A DNA stretch of 64,000 bases, taken from positions 14,431-78,430 of the forward strand of contig QHVE01000020.1 in assembly GCA_003223455.1 (NCBI GenBank), in the 5' to 3' direction. The number at the start of each line of letters is the position of its first letter. Position 1 is the first letter of the stretch. This DNA is from Gemmatimonadota bacterium. Its GTDB lineage: Bacteria > Gemmatimonadota > Gemmatimonadetes > Gemmatimonadales > Gemmatimonadaceae. Below are positions 11,468 to 20,916 of the stretch, piece by piece. The notes under the pieces are model-generated. The model ran no database searches. It was not told the origin of the DNA and saw only the letters and a list, made by a program, of their open reading frames with translations. Position numbers and translations under genes: made by a program.

Positions 11468-12936
11468 CTACTGATTCAGCGCGACGAACACGCCGTAGCG
11501 CGTCTCGCGATCGCCGGCGGCGTCGAACGTCATCTCGAATCCGACGACACTTATCCCCACGCCGAAGCCGAGCTCCTGCTCGAGCTTCGGCAGCGATCCG
11601 ACGCCCGCGGCGCCCATGATGTGCCGCAGGTTCAACGTCGGCGAGCCAAGCATCGGCAGCGCGATCACGGTCACGGGAATCCGGTAGCGGCTCTCGACGA
11701 AGAGCAGCTGGTCGCCACCCTGCTCGAGCAGGTCGAGCAACGGCAGCGTGCCGACGCGGCCCAGATACGCGTATCGCGCGCGCGGCGTCGAATCACTGGC
11801 CGTGGCGACGGCGTGCGCACCGACGTGTAGACGCTGGGTGTGGAACGTGGGAAACTCGATCGAGCCGTCGAGCGTGAGCTGCGTGAACGACGAGGTTCGG
11901 TCTGGCGTGCGAAAGCTCTGTTCGCCCTCGGCGGTGAGCTTCGCCTGCACCGTCCCGACCTTGTAGTCGAGCTTCGCGCCGAGCAGTCCGGAGCCGATCT
12001 CGCCACGCTCCACCAGCGGATTCGGGCGCGCCATGTGCTCGATCGACTCGCGCGCACTGAACGACCACACATTCGCCACGGCGGTGATCGGACTGACTTT
12101 CTCGAAACGTCCGCCGCCGAACGGCTCGACCACGATCCCGGGACGCTCGGCGTGCAGGAAGACGCGCGCCGTCCCGCCGTCCGAGCGGAAGTAGTTCCGC
12201 GTGTCGTTGCCGAAGGCGAGCGTCGCCGCCGAGTTGAGCAGATCGGTGTAGATCCAGCGCTCGTTCGTGCGGGTGAAGCGTCCCACTTCCGCTTCGGCGC
12301 GGACGCGCCGATCAGGCCCGACGCGGATGGCGACAGCGGGATCGACGACGCCGAGCCGGCTCCGGTAGGTGACGAACGGCTGCAGCTCCAGCGCGCGATC
12401 GCCGATCGTCACGAGTGCGCCAACGGGGAGCGACGCTCCGTTCACGCGGTCGTAGGTCGGCAGCAGCACCCCATAGAAACCCGCCGGCTGGATGATCGGT
12501 ACACGATCCTGGTCGCGGCCCTGGTACGCGAGCTCGTAGCGCGACGGACTCGCCACGATGGAGTAGTCGTCATCCCGATAGCTCTCGATCGAGCCTCCGA
12601 CCGTGCCGAGCAGGGTCCGATACACGCCGCCGCCAATGGCGACTGCTTTCCCGGTCACCTCGGACCCTGTCCGCAGAAAGAGATCGCCCCCGACGACGAC
12701 GACGTCGCCCTGCACTCGGCTCGCGAGGTACGTCGGTTGGCCGAGCACAAGGAGATTCGTCGTCACGACGCTGTCGCGCGGCAGCACGAGCCTACCTCGG
12801 CCGGCCCGCAATGCATGCGGACGGGCTGCAGCGCTCCGCACGATGGATGCGACGCGTTCGGGACCCGGCTCGCGCAGCACCACCTCCTGCGCGCCAAGTA
12901 CCGACGGCGCGAGGAGGGCGGCGAGCAGGCGCCGCC

Positions 12937-12940
<4 letters not shown>
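11468..12940 (-). CDS. Predicted outer-membrane beta-barrel protein with an N-terminal bactofilin-like beta region
   Basis: The 490-residue protein has a signal peptide (VRRRLLAALLAPSVLGAQ). A short repetitive stretch at about residues 65-130 is rich in V/G (TYLASRVQGDVVVVGGDLFL, TGKAVAIGGGVYRTLLG) and resembles the polymer-forming bactofilin/right-handed helix pattern. About 350 residues follow of alternating polar and hydrophobic strands ending in ETRYGVFVALNQ, as in outer-membrane barrels. I do not recognise a named family. The GTG start overlaps the pabA stop (GTGA). Neighbours give no function; Kdo genes follow after a promoter-sized gap. It could be a passenger-barrel surface protein or an assembly factor. 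Confidence 0.7.
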
Positions 12941-13515
<575 letters not shown>

Positions 13516-13543
13516 TGTGGGGCAGACGGGTCGGTTCGGGCGC

Positions 13544-14455
13544 TCAGCCTCGGGGATGATAACTCCGATGGACCTGCCGGAGATACTCCCGATCGACGTG
13601 AGTATAGATCTGGGTCGTGGCGATGTCGACATGACCAAGCATCTCTTGTACCGCGCGGAGATCGGCCCCCCCCTCGAGAAGGTGCGTCGCGAAGGAGTGC
13701 CGCAACGTGTGGGGCGACACGTGCTTGGTGATTGCGGCGCGTTCGACGTAGCCGCGAAGGATCTTCCAGGCGCCCATTCGCGTGAGGGGCCGCCCGCGCG
13801 CGTTGAGGAAGAGCATTCCCTTTCCCTCTCCCTTCTCGAGTCGCGGCCGGAGCTCGCGCAGGTAGACCGCCACGGCGCCGATCGCGGAACGGCCGATGGG
13901 AACGAGCCGCTCCTTGCTGCCCTTGCCGAACACGCGAATGAGACCTTCCTCGAGCAGGAGGTCGCGAACGCCGAGCGTGATCCACTCCGACACCCGGAGA
14001 CCGGCGCCATACGCGAGCTCGAGGAGCGCCCGGTCGCGGAAGACCATGTTGTCGTCGAGCGTCGGCGCGGCGATGAGACGCTGCACCTCGTCGACGGTGA
14101 GCACGTCGGGCAGCTCGCGCCATCGCTTCGGTGTCTCGAGCCGGTCGCTCGGGTCGCGCACGACGACGCCGTCGCCGGTGAGGAAGCGAAAGTAGGTGCG
14201 GATGGCCGAGACGTTTCGGCGAATGCTGGCCGGAGAGAGGCCGAGATCCTTGAGGTGGTAGACGTATTCGCGCAGCGTGCGCGCGGTGATGTCCACTGGC
14301 GCGGCGAGGCCCTTCCCCACCGCGTACTCGGCGAACCGATCGAGGTCGCGGCCGTACGCCTCCTGAGTGCGGAGCGAGAGTCCCTGCTCGAGCGCGATGT
14401 AGTCGGTGAAGCGCTGGAGCAGGAACCGGCGCGCGCGTGCGTCGGCGTCGCTCAT
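13544..14455 (-). CDS. xerD: Site-specific tyrosine recombinase XerD-type
   Basis: The 303-residue protein has an N-terminal SAM-like core-binding domain (residues about 8-95) and a C-terminal catalytic domain. The catalytic set is complete: Arg154 in AGLRVSEW, Lys178 region in FGKGSKERLVP, His249 and Arg252 in SPHTLRHSFATHL, His275 in MLGHVDIATTQIY and nucleophile Tyr284. Length and motifs fit the XerC/XerD pair that resolves chromosome dimers at dif. XerD is preferred for the LGHVDIATTQIYTHV block. No att sites or integrase-style arm domain are visible, so this is a housekeeping recombinase and not an element integrase. The ATG overlaps the dedA stop by one base. Confidence 0.93.
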   Translation of the reverse strand: MSDADARARRFLLQRFTDYIALEQGLSLRTQEAYGRDLDRFAEYAVGKGLAAPVDITARTLREYVYHLKDLGLSPASIRRNVSAIRTYFRFLTGDGVVVRDPSDRLETPKRWRELPDVLTVDEVQRLIAAPTLDDNMVFRDRALLELAYGAGLRVSEWITLGVRDLLLEEGLIRVFGKGSKERLVPIGRSAIGAVAVYLRELRPRLEKGEGKGMLFLNARGRPLTRMGAWKILRGYVERAAITKHVSPHTLRHSFATHLLEGGADLRAVQEMLGHVDIATTQIYTHVDREYLRQVHRSYHPRG

Positions 14456-15011
14456 CAGGCCATCCGCCGGCGACGGATCCACCAGGCGAGCGCACCTGCG
14501 GCGACGATCGCAGCGGCCGCGATGGCGGCGAACCGTCCATAGCGAGTGATCCGCGCCATGAGCGCACCCCAGTCGGCGCCGGCGCGGAACGCGAGATAGC
14601 TCACCAGCCCGTACCACACCGCCGAGGCGAGCGAGAGCGCGAGCATCGTCGTGACCGGCGAGATGCGCAACGCGCCGGCGAAGGGCGGCACCACGGCCCG
14701 CACGCCGGGGATGAATCGGCTCAGCACGAGGGAGACGGCGCCATACCTCCCCGCCGGTGCATCCACGCGGTACCGTGGCGCCGCCCGACGACGTACATCG
14801 CGCCGGCGCCCGCGACGTTACCGACCCACGTCGCGAAGATCGCCCAGAATGCGCTGCCCTGCCCACGCGCAGCGAGCCAGCTCCCCAGCGCCACGACGGT
14901 GTCCGCGGGCACGGGAGGAAAGACGTTTTCCACCGCGGCGAATGCCGCCATGAGGAGATACAGGACGCTCAGCGGAACATGGGACAACCACTCGACCAGG
15001 CCCGCGCTCAC
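14455..15011 (-). pseudogene. dedA: DedA/SNARE-associated family membrane protein, broken by a small out-of-frame deletion
   Basis: Two overlapping reading frames together make a DedA protein. The first (15011-14721, GTG start) gives AFAAVENVFPPVPADTVVALG, TWVGNVAGAG and YVVGRRHGTAWMHR. The second (14766-14455) resumes with RYGAVSLVLSRFIPGVRAVVPPFAG, ALSLASAVWYGLVSYLAFRAG and a final helix. In family members about 15-20 residues separate the GRR.G block from the RYG..V..RF.PG block. Here they are missing and the frame shifts near 14750-14766. DedA proteins are undecaprenyl- or phospholipid-flippase-like, with an essential Glu and Arg, both retained but in different frames. Either the gene is disabled or the assembly lost bases here. 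Confidence 0.85.
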
Positions 15012-15012
15012 G

Positions 15013-15504
15013 CTAGGCGCGATAGAGCGTTGCCGTCGCCAGACACGCGAGTCCCTCGCCTCGGCCGACGAATCCCATCCCTTCGTTCGTCTTGCCCTTG
15101 ATCCCGACATCACCCGGCGCGCAGCGCAGTGCGCCGGCGATCCGCTCGCACATCGCGGTGCGATGCGGCGCGATGCGCGGTGTCTCCGTGATCACGACGA
15201 CGTCCACCTGACCGACGCGCCATCCGACCGCTTCCACGTGACCGACGGCGAGGATGAGCATCTCGATCGAATCGCGTCCCGCATTCACCGGATCCGAGTC
15301 GGGAAACATCGAGCCGATGTCGCCGAGCCCCGCCGCGCCGAGCACCGCGTCGGTGACGGCATGGGCGATCGCGTCGCCGTCGGAGTGTCCGCGCAGATGC
15401 ACGTCGGCGGCGATCTCCACGCCGCCGAGCACCAGCGGGCCGCCCGGGGCGAAGCGGTGGGAGTCGTAGCCGATGCCGGTGCGGAGCGGCAGCCGTTCAG
15501 TCAT
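15013..15504 (-). CDS. ispF: 2-C-methyl-D-erythritol 2,4-cyclodiphosphate synthase
   Basis: The 163-residue protein has the metal-binding Asp14/His16 in GIGYDSHRFAPGG, the second motif GHSDGDAIAHAVTDAVLG and DIGSMFPDSD, and the C-terminal IKGKTNEGMGFVGRGEGLA. It forms a trimer that cyclises CDP-methylerythritol phosphate in the MEP isoprenoid pathway, which would supply the menaquinone side chain and undecaprenol. The preceding pathway enzyme IspD is encoded far away (62539-63243), so the common ispDF fusion or pair is split in this genome. It follows the mqn genes after a 23-bp gap. Confidence 0.97.
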   Translation of the reverse strand: MTERLPLRTGIGYDSHRFAPGGPLVLGGVEIAADVHLRGHSDGDAIAHAVTDAVLGAAGLGDIGSMFPDSDPVNAGRDSIEMLILAVGHVEAVGWRVGQVDVVVITETPRIAPHRTAMCERIAGALRCAPGDVGIKGKTNEGMGFVGRGEGLACLATATLYRA

Positions 15505-15527
15505 GACGCGGCGCCGTCACCGGCGGA

Positions 15528-16559
15528 TCACGCGGCGGCCACCGCCGGCGCGATGATCGAGTAGTCCTGCCGGCGGCGCGCGGGAGTGAAGCCGGCGTCG
15601 CGGATGAGGCGCTCCATCTCTTCGATCGTCGTGCGATGGGTGGTGTTCGCCGCGGACACGACGTTCTCCTCGATCATGAGCGAGCCGAAGTCGTTGCAGC
15701 CGAAGTGCAGTGCCGTCTGTCCGATCTTCATCCCCATCGTCACCCAGCTCGACTGGATGTTGGGGACGTTGTCGAGGACGACGCGCGCGAACGCAACCGT
15801 GCGCAGATAGTCGACGGCGTCCGTCTTCGGCATGTGCGACATGCGCGGCGTGTTCTCCGGTTGCAACGGCCAGCAGATGAACGCCGTGAACCCGTTCGTG
15901 CGCGCCTGCACCTCGCGAACGCGTTCGAGATGCTCGAGCCGCTCCGCAAGCGTCTCGCCGATGCCGTACATCATCGTGACGGAGGTCTTCATCCCCTCCT
16001 GATGCGCGATCTCCATGATCTCGAGCCAGCGGTCGGCTCCCGCCTTCTTTTTCGCCACGTCGTCACGCACGCGCTGCACGAGGATCTCGCCGCCCCCGCC
16101 CGGGATCGAGTCGAGTCCCGCCTTCTGGAGCTCGCGAATGACGTCGCGGGCGTCCATGCGGTACAGCTTCGACCAGAAATCGACCTCGCTCGGGCTGAAC
16201 CCGTGGACGTGAATCGGGTGATTGCGCTTGATGTACCGGAGCAGGTCGAGGTACCACTCGAACGGGATGTACGGGTTGTGCCCGCCCTGCATGAGGATCT
16301 GCACGCCGCCGAGCGCCTTGGTCTCCTCGATCTTGGCGCCGATCTGCTCGTACGAGAGCGTCCATCCCTCTGCGTCCTTCGGCCGACGATAGAAGGCGCA
16401 GAAGCCGCAGTCCGCGACGCAGACGTTCGTGTAGTTGATGTTGCGATCGACGATGTAGGTGACGACGTCTCCCGGATGGAGGCGCTGGCGCACGCGATGC
16501 GCCTCGGCGCCGAGCTCGAGGAGCGGTGCGCGCTGATAGAAGTCGAGCAGATCACGCAT
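15528..16559 (-). CDS. mqnC: Cyclic dehypoxanthinyl futalosine synthase (radical SAM)
   Basis: The 343-residue radical SAM protein has the canonical CX3CX2C cluster motif (CVADCGFC, Cys47/51/54). Other family blocks are GGVQILMQGGHNPYIPFEWY, HGFSPSEVDFWSK, GLDSIPGGGGEILV, MMYGIGET and HFGCNDFGSLMIEENVV. It performs the radical cyclisation of dehypoxanthine futalosine in the alternative menaquinone pathway. I chose the ATG at 16559 over a GTG nine bases upstream because the domain starts MRDLLDFYQ. It is the third gene of a mqnE-mqnA-mqnC run. MqnB and MqnD are not in this window. Confidence 0.96.
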   Translation of the reverse strand: MRDLLDFYQRAPLLELGAEAHRVRQRLHPGDVVTYIVDRNINYTNVCVADCGFCAFYRRPKDAEGWTLSYEQIGAKIEETKALGGVQILMQGGHNPYIPFEWYLDLLRYIKRNHPIHVHGFSPSEVDFWSKLYRMDARDVIRELQKAGLDSIPGGGGEILVQRVRDDVAKKKAGADRWLEIMEIAHQEGMKTSVTMMYGIGETLAERLEHLERVREVQARTNGFTAFICWPLQPENTPRMSHMPKTDAVDYLRTVAFARVVLDNVPNIQSSWVTMGMKIGQTALHFGCNDFGSLMIEENVVSAANTTHRTTIEEMERLIRDAGFTPARRRQDYSIIAPAVAAA

Positions 16560-16602
16560 GACAATCACCGAGAATCGTGCAGCGACCGGCTCCGCGCGCG
16601 CA

Positions 16603-17439
16603 TCACGCGGCGGGCAGGAAGGCGAGCGAGCCGTTGGGCACGCGCCCGCTGGCGGCGAGCTTGCCGAAGAACGTCGTCAGGCCCGCGAGGTGCTCGTAGC
16701 GGAGGCCGTAATCGAGGCCCGAAAGATACTCCCACGCCGCGTCGCGTGACACACCGGTCGCCTGGGCGGCCTGGTCGGCGAGCACGGGGAGATTGGCGAG
16801 GCCCCAGTCGCGCGAGCGGATGAGTTGCGCATGCAGCGCCAACGACTGCTCGACGGGAGCGGTCCGCTGCGCCACCCAGACGGCGAACACGAACGGAAGA
16901 CCGGTCCACGCCTTCCAGACGGCTCCCAGGTCGTAGGCGAAGGGGTACTCCCGCGCGAGGTCGCTCGCGCCGGAGCTCAGGAGCAGCGCGGCGTCACCGA
17001 TGATCAGCCGCGCGTCGTGCTCCGGCTGCTCGGCGCGCGCGAGGTCGGCGATCTCGGCGTCGGCGGGCACGAACGCCGGCCGCGCCTTCCAGACGTGGTC
17101 GAACAGCAGCTCGAGCAGGACGACGCTCGTCATCGAGCTGCGCGTCACGAGCACGCGGCGTCCGCCGAGTCGCTCGGCCGGCGTACGCGAGAAGAGCATC
17201 ACGCTCCGCACCGGTCCGTCGCAGGAGATCGCCAGGTCGGGCAGCAGGAGATACCGCGCCGTGTCGCGCGCATACTCGACGGCGGAGATCACGCTGATGT
17301 CGAGCCCTCCCTGCGCCATGCGTCGATTGAGCGCAGAGGGTATCCCGTCGACGAGCGTCGCATCGAGTGCGACGAGGCCGCGATCGATGCCGCCGTAGAC
17401 CGGGTAGCAGTTGATGTAGGGAATCCTGCCGACGCGCAT
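16603..17439 (-). CDS. mqnA: Chorismate dehydratase of the futalosine menaquinone pathway
   Basis: The 278-residue protein has a periplasmic-binding-protein-like fold. The N-terminus RVGRIPYINCYPVYGG, the block DISVISAVEYARD and LLLPDLAISCDGPVRSVMLFS are MqnA signatures. It removes water from chorismate to make 3-(1-carboxyvinyloxy)benzoate, the substrate of MqnE. The ATG at 17439 lies two bases after the mqnE stop; a GTG at 17445 overlapping that stop is also possible. MqnD shares the fold, but the N-terminal block and the adjacency to mqnE support MqnA. Confidence 0.94.
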   Translation of the reverse strand: MRVGRIPYINCYPVYGGIDRGLVALDATLVDGIPSALNRRMAQGGLDISVISAVEYARDTARYLLLPDLAISCDGPVRSVMLFSRTPAERLGGRRVLVTRSSMTSVVLLELLFDHVWKARPAFVPADAEIADLARAEQPEHDARLIIGDAALLLSSGASDLAREYPFAYDLGAVWKAWTGLPFVFAVWVAQRTAPVEQSLALHAQLIRSRDWGLANLPVLADQAAQATGVSRDAAWEYLSGLDYGLRYEHLAGLTTFFGKLAASGRVPNGSLAFLPAA

Positions 17440-17441
17440 CG

Positions 17442-18605
17442 TCACGCCGCGGCTCGCGTCGGATCGTCGTCGAAGGTGCGAATCACGTTGTAGAAGGAGT
17501 CCCGCTCGGCGGGGATCTTCCCCGCGCCGCGGATGATGCGCAGCAGCTCGTCGAGACTCATCGCCTGCGCGGTGTGCGCACCCGCCTCGTGATAGATCTT
17601 CTCGCGGACGACGGTGCCCTCCAGATCGTTCACGCCGAAGTGCAGCGACAGCTGCGACAGCGCCGGCGTCACCATGATCCAGTGCGACTTGACGTGGTCG
17701 AAGTTGTCGAGGAAGAGGCGGCCGACGGCGAGGTTCTTCAGGTCGTCGACGCCGGTCGTCGCCGTGCCCTGGCGTCCCAGCTCCGCGCCCAGCTCGTTGT
17801 TGTCCGGGTGATACGCCAGCGGGATGTACGCGAGGAAGCCGCCCGTCTCGTTCTGCAGATCGCGCAGCATGCCGAGATGGTGGATGCGGTCCTCGACCGT
17901 CTCGACGTGGCCGTACAGCATCGTGCAGTTGGTCCGGATGCCGAGACCGTGCGCGACGCGGTGGACGTCGATCCACTCACTGCCCGCCAGCTTCCGATCG
18001 GCGATCGTGGCGCGCACGCCGGGGCTGAAGACTTCGGCGCCACCACCGGGCATCGTGTCGAGCCCCGCCTCGCGCAGCGCCACGAGGACATCGCGGACCG
18101 ACATCTTCTCGATGCGCGCGATGTGGGCGATCTCCACGGCGGTCAGCGCCTTGATGTGCACCTGTGGGTGACGCGCCTTGAGGCCGCGGAACATCTCCGT
18201 GTAGTAGGCCAGCCCCGCCTTCATGTCGAGACCGCCCACAATATGGAACTCGCGCGTCATCGCTCCCGCTGCCTGCTCCGCCTCGGCCCACACCTGATCC
18301 ATCGTGTAGCGGTACGCGCCGTCTTCTTTCGGCAGGCGGGCGTAGGAGCAGAAGACGCACGTTGCGCGCAGGATGCAGACGTTCGTCGGATTGATGTGCT
18401 GATTGGCCGCGAAGGTGACCCGGTCGCCGTGCTTCGCGCGGTTCGCCGCGTCGGCGATCGTGCCGAGGCCGAGCAGGTCCGAGGTGCGAAACAGGGCCAC
18501 ACCCTCGGCCGGCGTGAGCCGTTCGCCCGCCATGACCCGGTCGGCGATCGCGTGCAGCGCCGGGTCGGAGATGCGGGAGCGGTCGAGCACGACGGCAGGG
18601 GGCAC
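17442..18605 (-). CDS. mqnE: Aminofutalosine synthase (radical SAM) with an unusual CX5CX2C cluster motif
   Basis: The 387-residue protein matches MqnE throughout: FAANQHINPTNVC, EFHIVGGLDMKAGLAYYTEMF, TAVEIAHIARIEKMSVRDVL, GLDTMPGGGAEVFSPGVR, TNCTMLYGHVET, FLAYIPLAYHPDNNELG and HFGVNDLEGTVVREKIYHEAG. It joins SAM adenosyl to the MqnA product. The cluster-binding cysteines are Cys77, Cys83 and Cys86, spaced CX5CX2C, where MqnE and most radical SAM enzymes have CX3CX2C. The reading frame is continuous through this point, so two extra residues are really encoded between the first two cysteines. It is first in mqnE-mqnA-mqnC and follows fabF by four bases. Confidence 0.95.
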   Translation of the reverse strand: MPPAVVLDRSRISDPALHAIADRVMAGERLTPAEGVALFRTSDLLGLGTIADAANRAKHGDRVTFAANQHINPTNVCILRATCVFCSYARLPKEDGAYRYTMDQVWAEAEQAAGAMTREFHIVGGLDMKAGLAYYTEMFRGLKARHPQVHIKALTAVEIAHIARIEKMSVRDVLVALREAGLDTMPGGGAEVFSPGVRATIADRKLAGSEWIDVHRVAHGLGIRTNCTMLYGHVETVEDRIHHLGMLRDLQNETGGFLAYIPLAYHPDNNELGAELGRQGTATTGVDDLKNLAVGRLFLDNFDHVKSHWIMVTPALSQLSLHFGVNDLEGTVVREKIYHEAGAHTAQAMSLDELLRIIRGAGKIPAERDSFYNVIRTFDDDPTRAAA

Positions 18606-18609
18606 AGTG

Positions 18610-19854
18610 CTACTCCTCGTAACGCCTCACGACGAGCGAGACGTTGTGACCGCCGAATCCCGCGCTGTTGCTGAGCGCGGCCCGTACCTCACGGGGCCTG
18701 GACTGATTCGGCGTGAAATCCAGATCGCCGCACGCGGGATCCGGGTTGCAGTAGTTGATCGTCGGCGGCACCACCTGATCGCGGATCGCGAGCAGCGATG
18801 CGATGAGTTCCACCGCACCGGCAGCGCCGAGCATGTGACCCGTCATCGACTTGGTGGAGGACACGTTGATCCTCGGCGCCGCGTCGCCGAACACCTTGGC
18901 GATGGCGGTTGCTTCGTTCGAGTCGTTGAGCGGCGTCGAGGTGCCGTGCGCGTTCACGTAGTCCACCTCGTCGGGCGTCATCCCGGCGTCCGCGAGCGCG
19001 CCGCGCATGGCGCGTTGCAGACCCTCGTGCTCGGGAAGCTGGCCAGTGAGGTGGTATGCATCGCCGGACGCGCGATACCCCACGACCTCGGCGTAGATGC
19101 GCGCACCCCGCTGCTGTGCGTGCTCGAGCGCCTCGAGGATGAGCACACCCGCGCCCTCCCCCATCACGAACCCATCGCGCGTAGCGTCGAAGGGGCGGGA
19201 CGCGGACTCCGGACTATCGTTCCGCTCGGAGAGCGCGGTCATGTTGGCGAACCCACCGATGGCCATCGGCGTGACCGTCGCTTCCGCTCCGCCCGTGATG
19301 ATGATGTCCGCGTCGCCGTACTGGATGCAGCGGAATGCGTCGCCGATCGCGTGGGCGCTCGTCGCACACGCCGAGACGGTGGCGTAGTTGGGTCCGCGCG
19401 CATTGAAGCGCATCGAGACCACGCCGGCCGCGATGTCGGCGATGAACATGGGAATGAAGAAGGGGCTGATCTTGCTTGCCCCACGCTCCCGATAGACGTC
19501 GTGCTGCTCCTCGAAGCTCTTGAGACCGCCGATGCCGCTGCCGACGATCACTCCCGTCCGGTCGACGTCGTAAGCGCCGGGGAGGAGCGCCGCGTCGGCC
19601 ATCGCCTCGACGGCGGCGGCGACCGCGTACTGCGTGTACAGATCCGCCCGCTTGGCCTCCTTCCGCTCCATGGTCTTGAGCGGATCGAACCCCTTCACCT
19701 CGCAGGCGAATCGCACCGGGAAAGTCGAGGCATCGAACTTCGTGATGCCGGACGCTCCCGAAACACCCGCCTGCAGCGCACGCCAAGTCGTCGCCACGTC
19801 GTTGCCGACGGGCGTGATGGCACCGAGACCGGTGACGACGACCCGACGTCGCAT
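18610..19854 (-). CDS. fabF: Beta-ketoacyl-ACP synthase II
   Basis: The 414-residue thiolase-fold condensing enzyme has the full Cys-His-His set: Cys163 in VSACATSAHAIG, His in VNAHGTSTPLNDSNE and His in KSMTGHMLGAAGAVE, with the C-terminal NSAGFGGHNVSLV. It elongates acyl-ACP with malonyl-ACP in type II fatty acid synthesis. The N-terminus RRVVVTGLGAITPVG is standard. The start overlaps the acpP stop by one base, the classic acpP-fabF order. It closes the yceD-rpmF-plsX-fabHDG-acpP-fabF cluster. Confidence 0.98.
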   Translation of the reverse strand: MRRRVVVTGLGAITPVGNDVATTWRALQAGVSGASGITKFDASTFPVRFACEVKGFDPLKTMERKEAKRADLYTQYAVAAAVEAMADAALLPGAYDVDRTGVIVGSGIGGLKSFEEQHDVYRERGASKISPFFIPMFIADIAAGVVSMRFNARGPNYATVSACATSAHAIGDAFRCIQYGDADIIITGGAEATVTPMAIGGFANMTALSERNDSPESASRPFDATRDGFVMGEGAGVLILEALEHAQQRGARIYAEVVGYRASGDAYHLTGQLPEHEGLQRAMRGALADAGMTPDEVDYVNAHGTSTPLNDSNEATAIAKVFGDAAPRINVSSTKSMTGHMLGAAGAVELIASLLAIRDQVVPPTINYCNPDPACGDLDFTPNQSRPREVRAALSNSAGFGGHNVSLVVRRYEE

Positions 19855-20093
19855 TACGCGCCGACCTTGGTGTTCAGATAGGCGACGGCATCACCGACGG
19901 TCCGCAGCTTCTCGGCGTCCTCATCGGGGATGTCGATGTTGAACTCCTTCTCGAACTCCATAACCAGCTCGACGATGTCGAGGCTGTCCGCACCGAGGTC
20001 CTCGATGAAGCTGGCCTCGTCGGTCATCTTGTCGCGCTCGACGCCGAGCTCCTTCTCGATGATGTCACGGACCTTCTGGGCGTTGTCGGCCAT
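19854..20093 (-). CDS. acpP: Acyl carrier protein
   Basis: The 79-residue acidic protein has the phosphopantetheine site Ser37 in [18 protein letters not shown]. It carries growing acyl chains for the Fab enzymes and donates them to PlsX and to lipid A synthesis. A clear ribosome site AGGAG lies 8 bases before the ATG. An 85-bp gap separates it from fabG. On the minus strand the gap contains the A-run of a GGTT/AACC motif just before the ribosome site; I could not define a promoter there, although separate high expression of acpP is common. Confidence 0.98.
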   Translation of the reverse strand: MADNAQKVRDIIEKELGVERDKMTDEASFIEDLGADSLDIVELVMEFEKEFNIDIPDEDAEKLRTVGDAVAYLNTKVGA

Positions 20094-20178
20094 GGGGCAG
20101 GCTCCTGTGGGTTTTTTAACCTGTGAAAGCTAGCGAAAGTTCGTCTGCAATGTCACTTCGGCACACGCAGTTACCACG

Positions 20179-20916
20179 TCACATCACCAGTCCTCCGTCG
20201 ACGACGATCACCTGCCCCGTGATGTACGACGCGAGGTCGGAGGCGAGGAATGCAACCGCTGCGGCGACGTCGTTCGGCGTACCGAGTCGCTCGAGCGGGA
20301 TCTGTCCGGATAGCGTGTCGCGTGCCTCCGGCGTCATTGCGGCCGTCATGTCGGTCTCGATGAAGCCAGGCGCGACGGCGTTGATGAGGATGTTGCGCGA
20401 CGCGAGCTCCTTGGCGACCGACTTCGTCAGGCCGATGAGCCCGGCCTTGCTCGCGGCGTAGTTCGCCTGCCCCTTGTTACCGGTGATGCCGACAATGCTG
20501 GCGATGTTGATGATGCGCCCCCAGCGGCGCTTCATCATGCCTCGCGATGCGGCACGGATGGCGACGAATGCACCGCGGAGATTCGCGTCGAGCACGGCAT
20601 CCCAGTCGTCATCCTTCAGGCGGAACAGGATGTTGTCGCGTGTCAGCCCCGCGTTGTTCACCAGGATGTCGATCTGGCCGAACGACTTCTCGACGCTCTC
20701 GACGAGAGACGTCACCGATGCGATGTCGGCGACGTCGCACGCGAACCCGGCGGCGTCGCGGCCGATGCCGTTGGCCACCTCGCCGGCGCGGCCCGCGTCA
20801 CGCCCGACCACGGCGACGCGCGCACCCGCGCCGGCGAGCGTCTCGGCGATCGCGCGACCGATGCCGCGCGTGCTGCCCGTCACGAGCGCCCTGCGCCCCG
20901 TGAGATCGATGTTCAC
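20179..20916 (-). CDS. fabG: 3-oxoacyl-ACP reductase
   Basis: The 245-residue short-chain dehydrogenase has the NADPH loop [13 protein letters not shown], the NNAG motif ([12 protein letters not shown]), and the catalytic Ser, Tyr and Lys in [22 protein letters not shown]. It ends [12 protein letters not shown], typical of FabG. It reduces 3-oxoacyl-ACP after each condensation. The GTG start at 20916 overlaps the fabD stop as GTGA; the long in-frame extension upstream is a shadow of fabD. Fab-operon position separates it from the many SDR paralogues. Confidence 0.97.
   Translation of the reverse strand: MNIDLTGRRALVTGSTRGIGRAIAETLAGAGARVAVVGRDAGRAGEVANGIGRDAAGFACDVADIASVTSLVESVEKSFGQIDILVNNAGLTRDNILFRLKDDDWDAVLDANLRGAFVAIRAASRGMMKRRWGRIINIASIVGITGNKGQANYAASKAGLIGLTKSVAKELASRNILINAVAPGFIETDMTAAMTPEARDTLSGQIPLERLGTPNDVAAAVAFLASDLASYITGQVIVVDGGLVM

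Noticed and set aside
13544-14455. xerD as the integrase of a mobile element
   Set aside because: No flanking repeats, attachment sites, excisionase or cargo genes; composition and overlaps match the surrounding core genes.
14455-15011. Two separate small membrane protein genes
   Set aside because: The two frames are the halves of one DedA family protein, so a frameshift explains them better.
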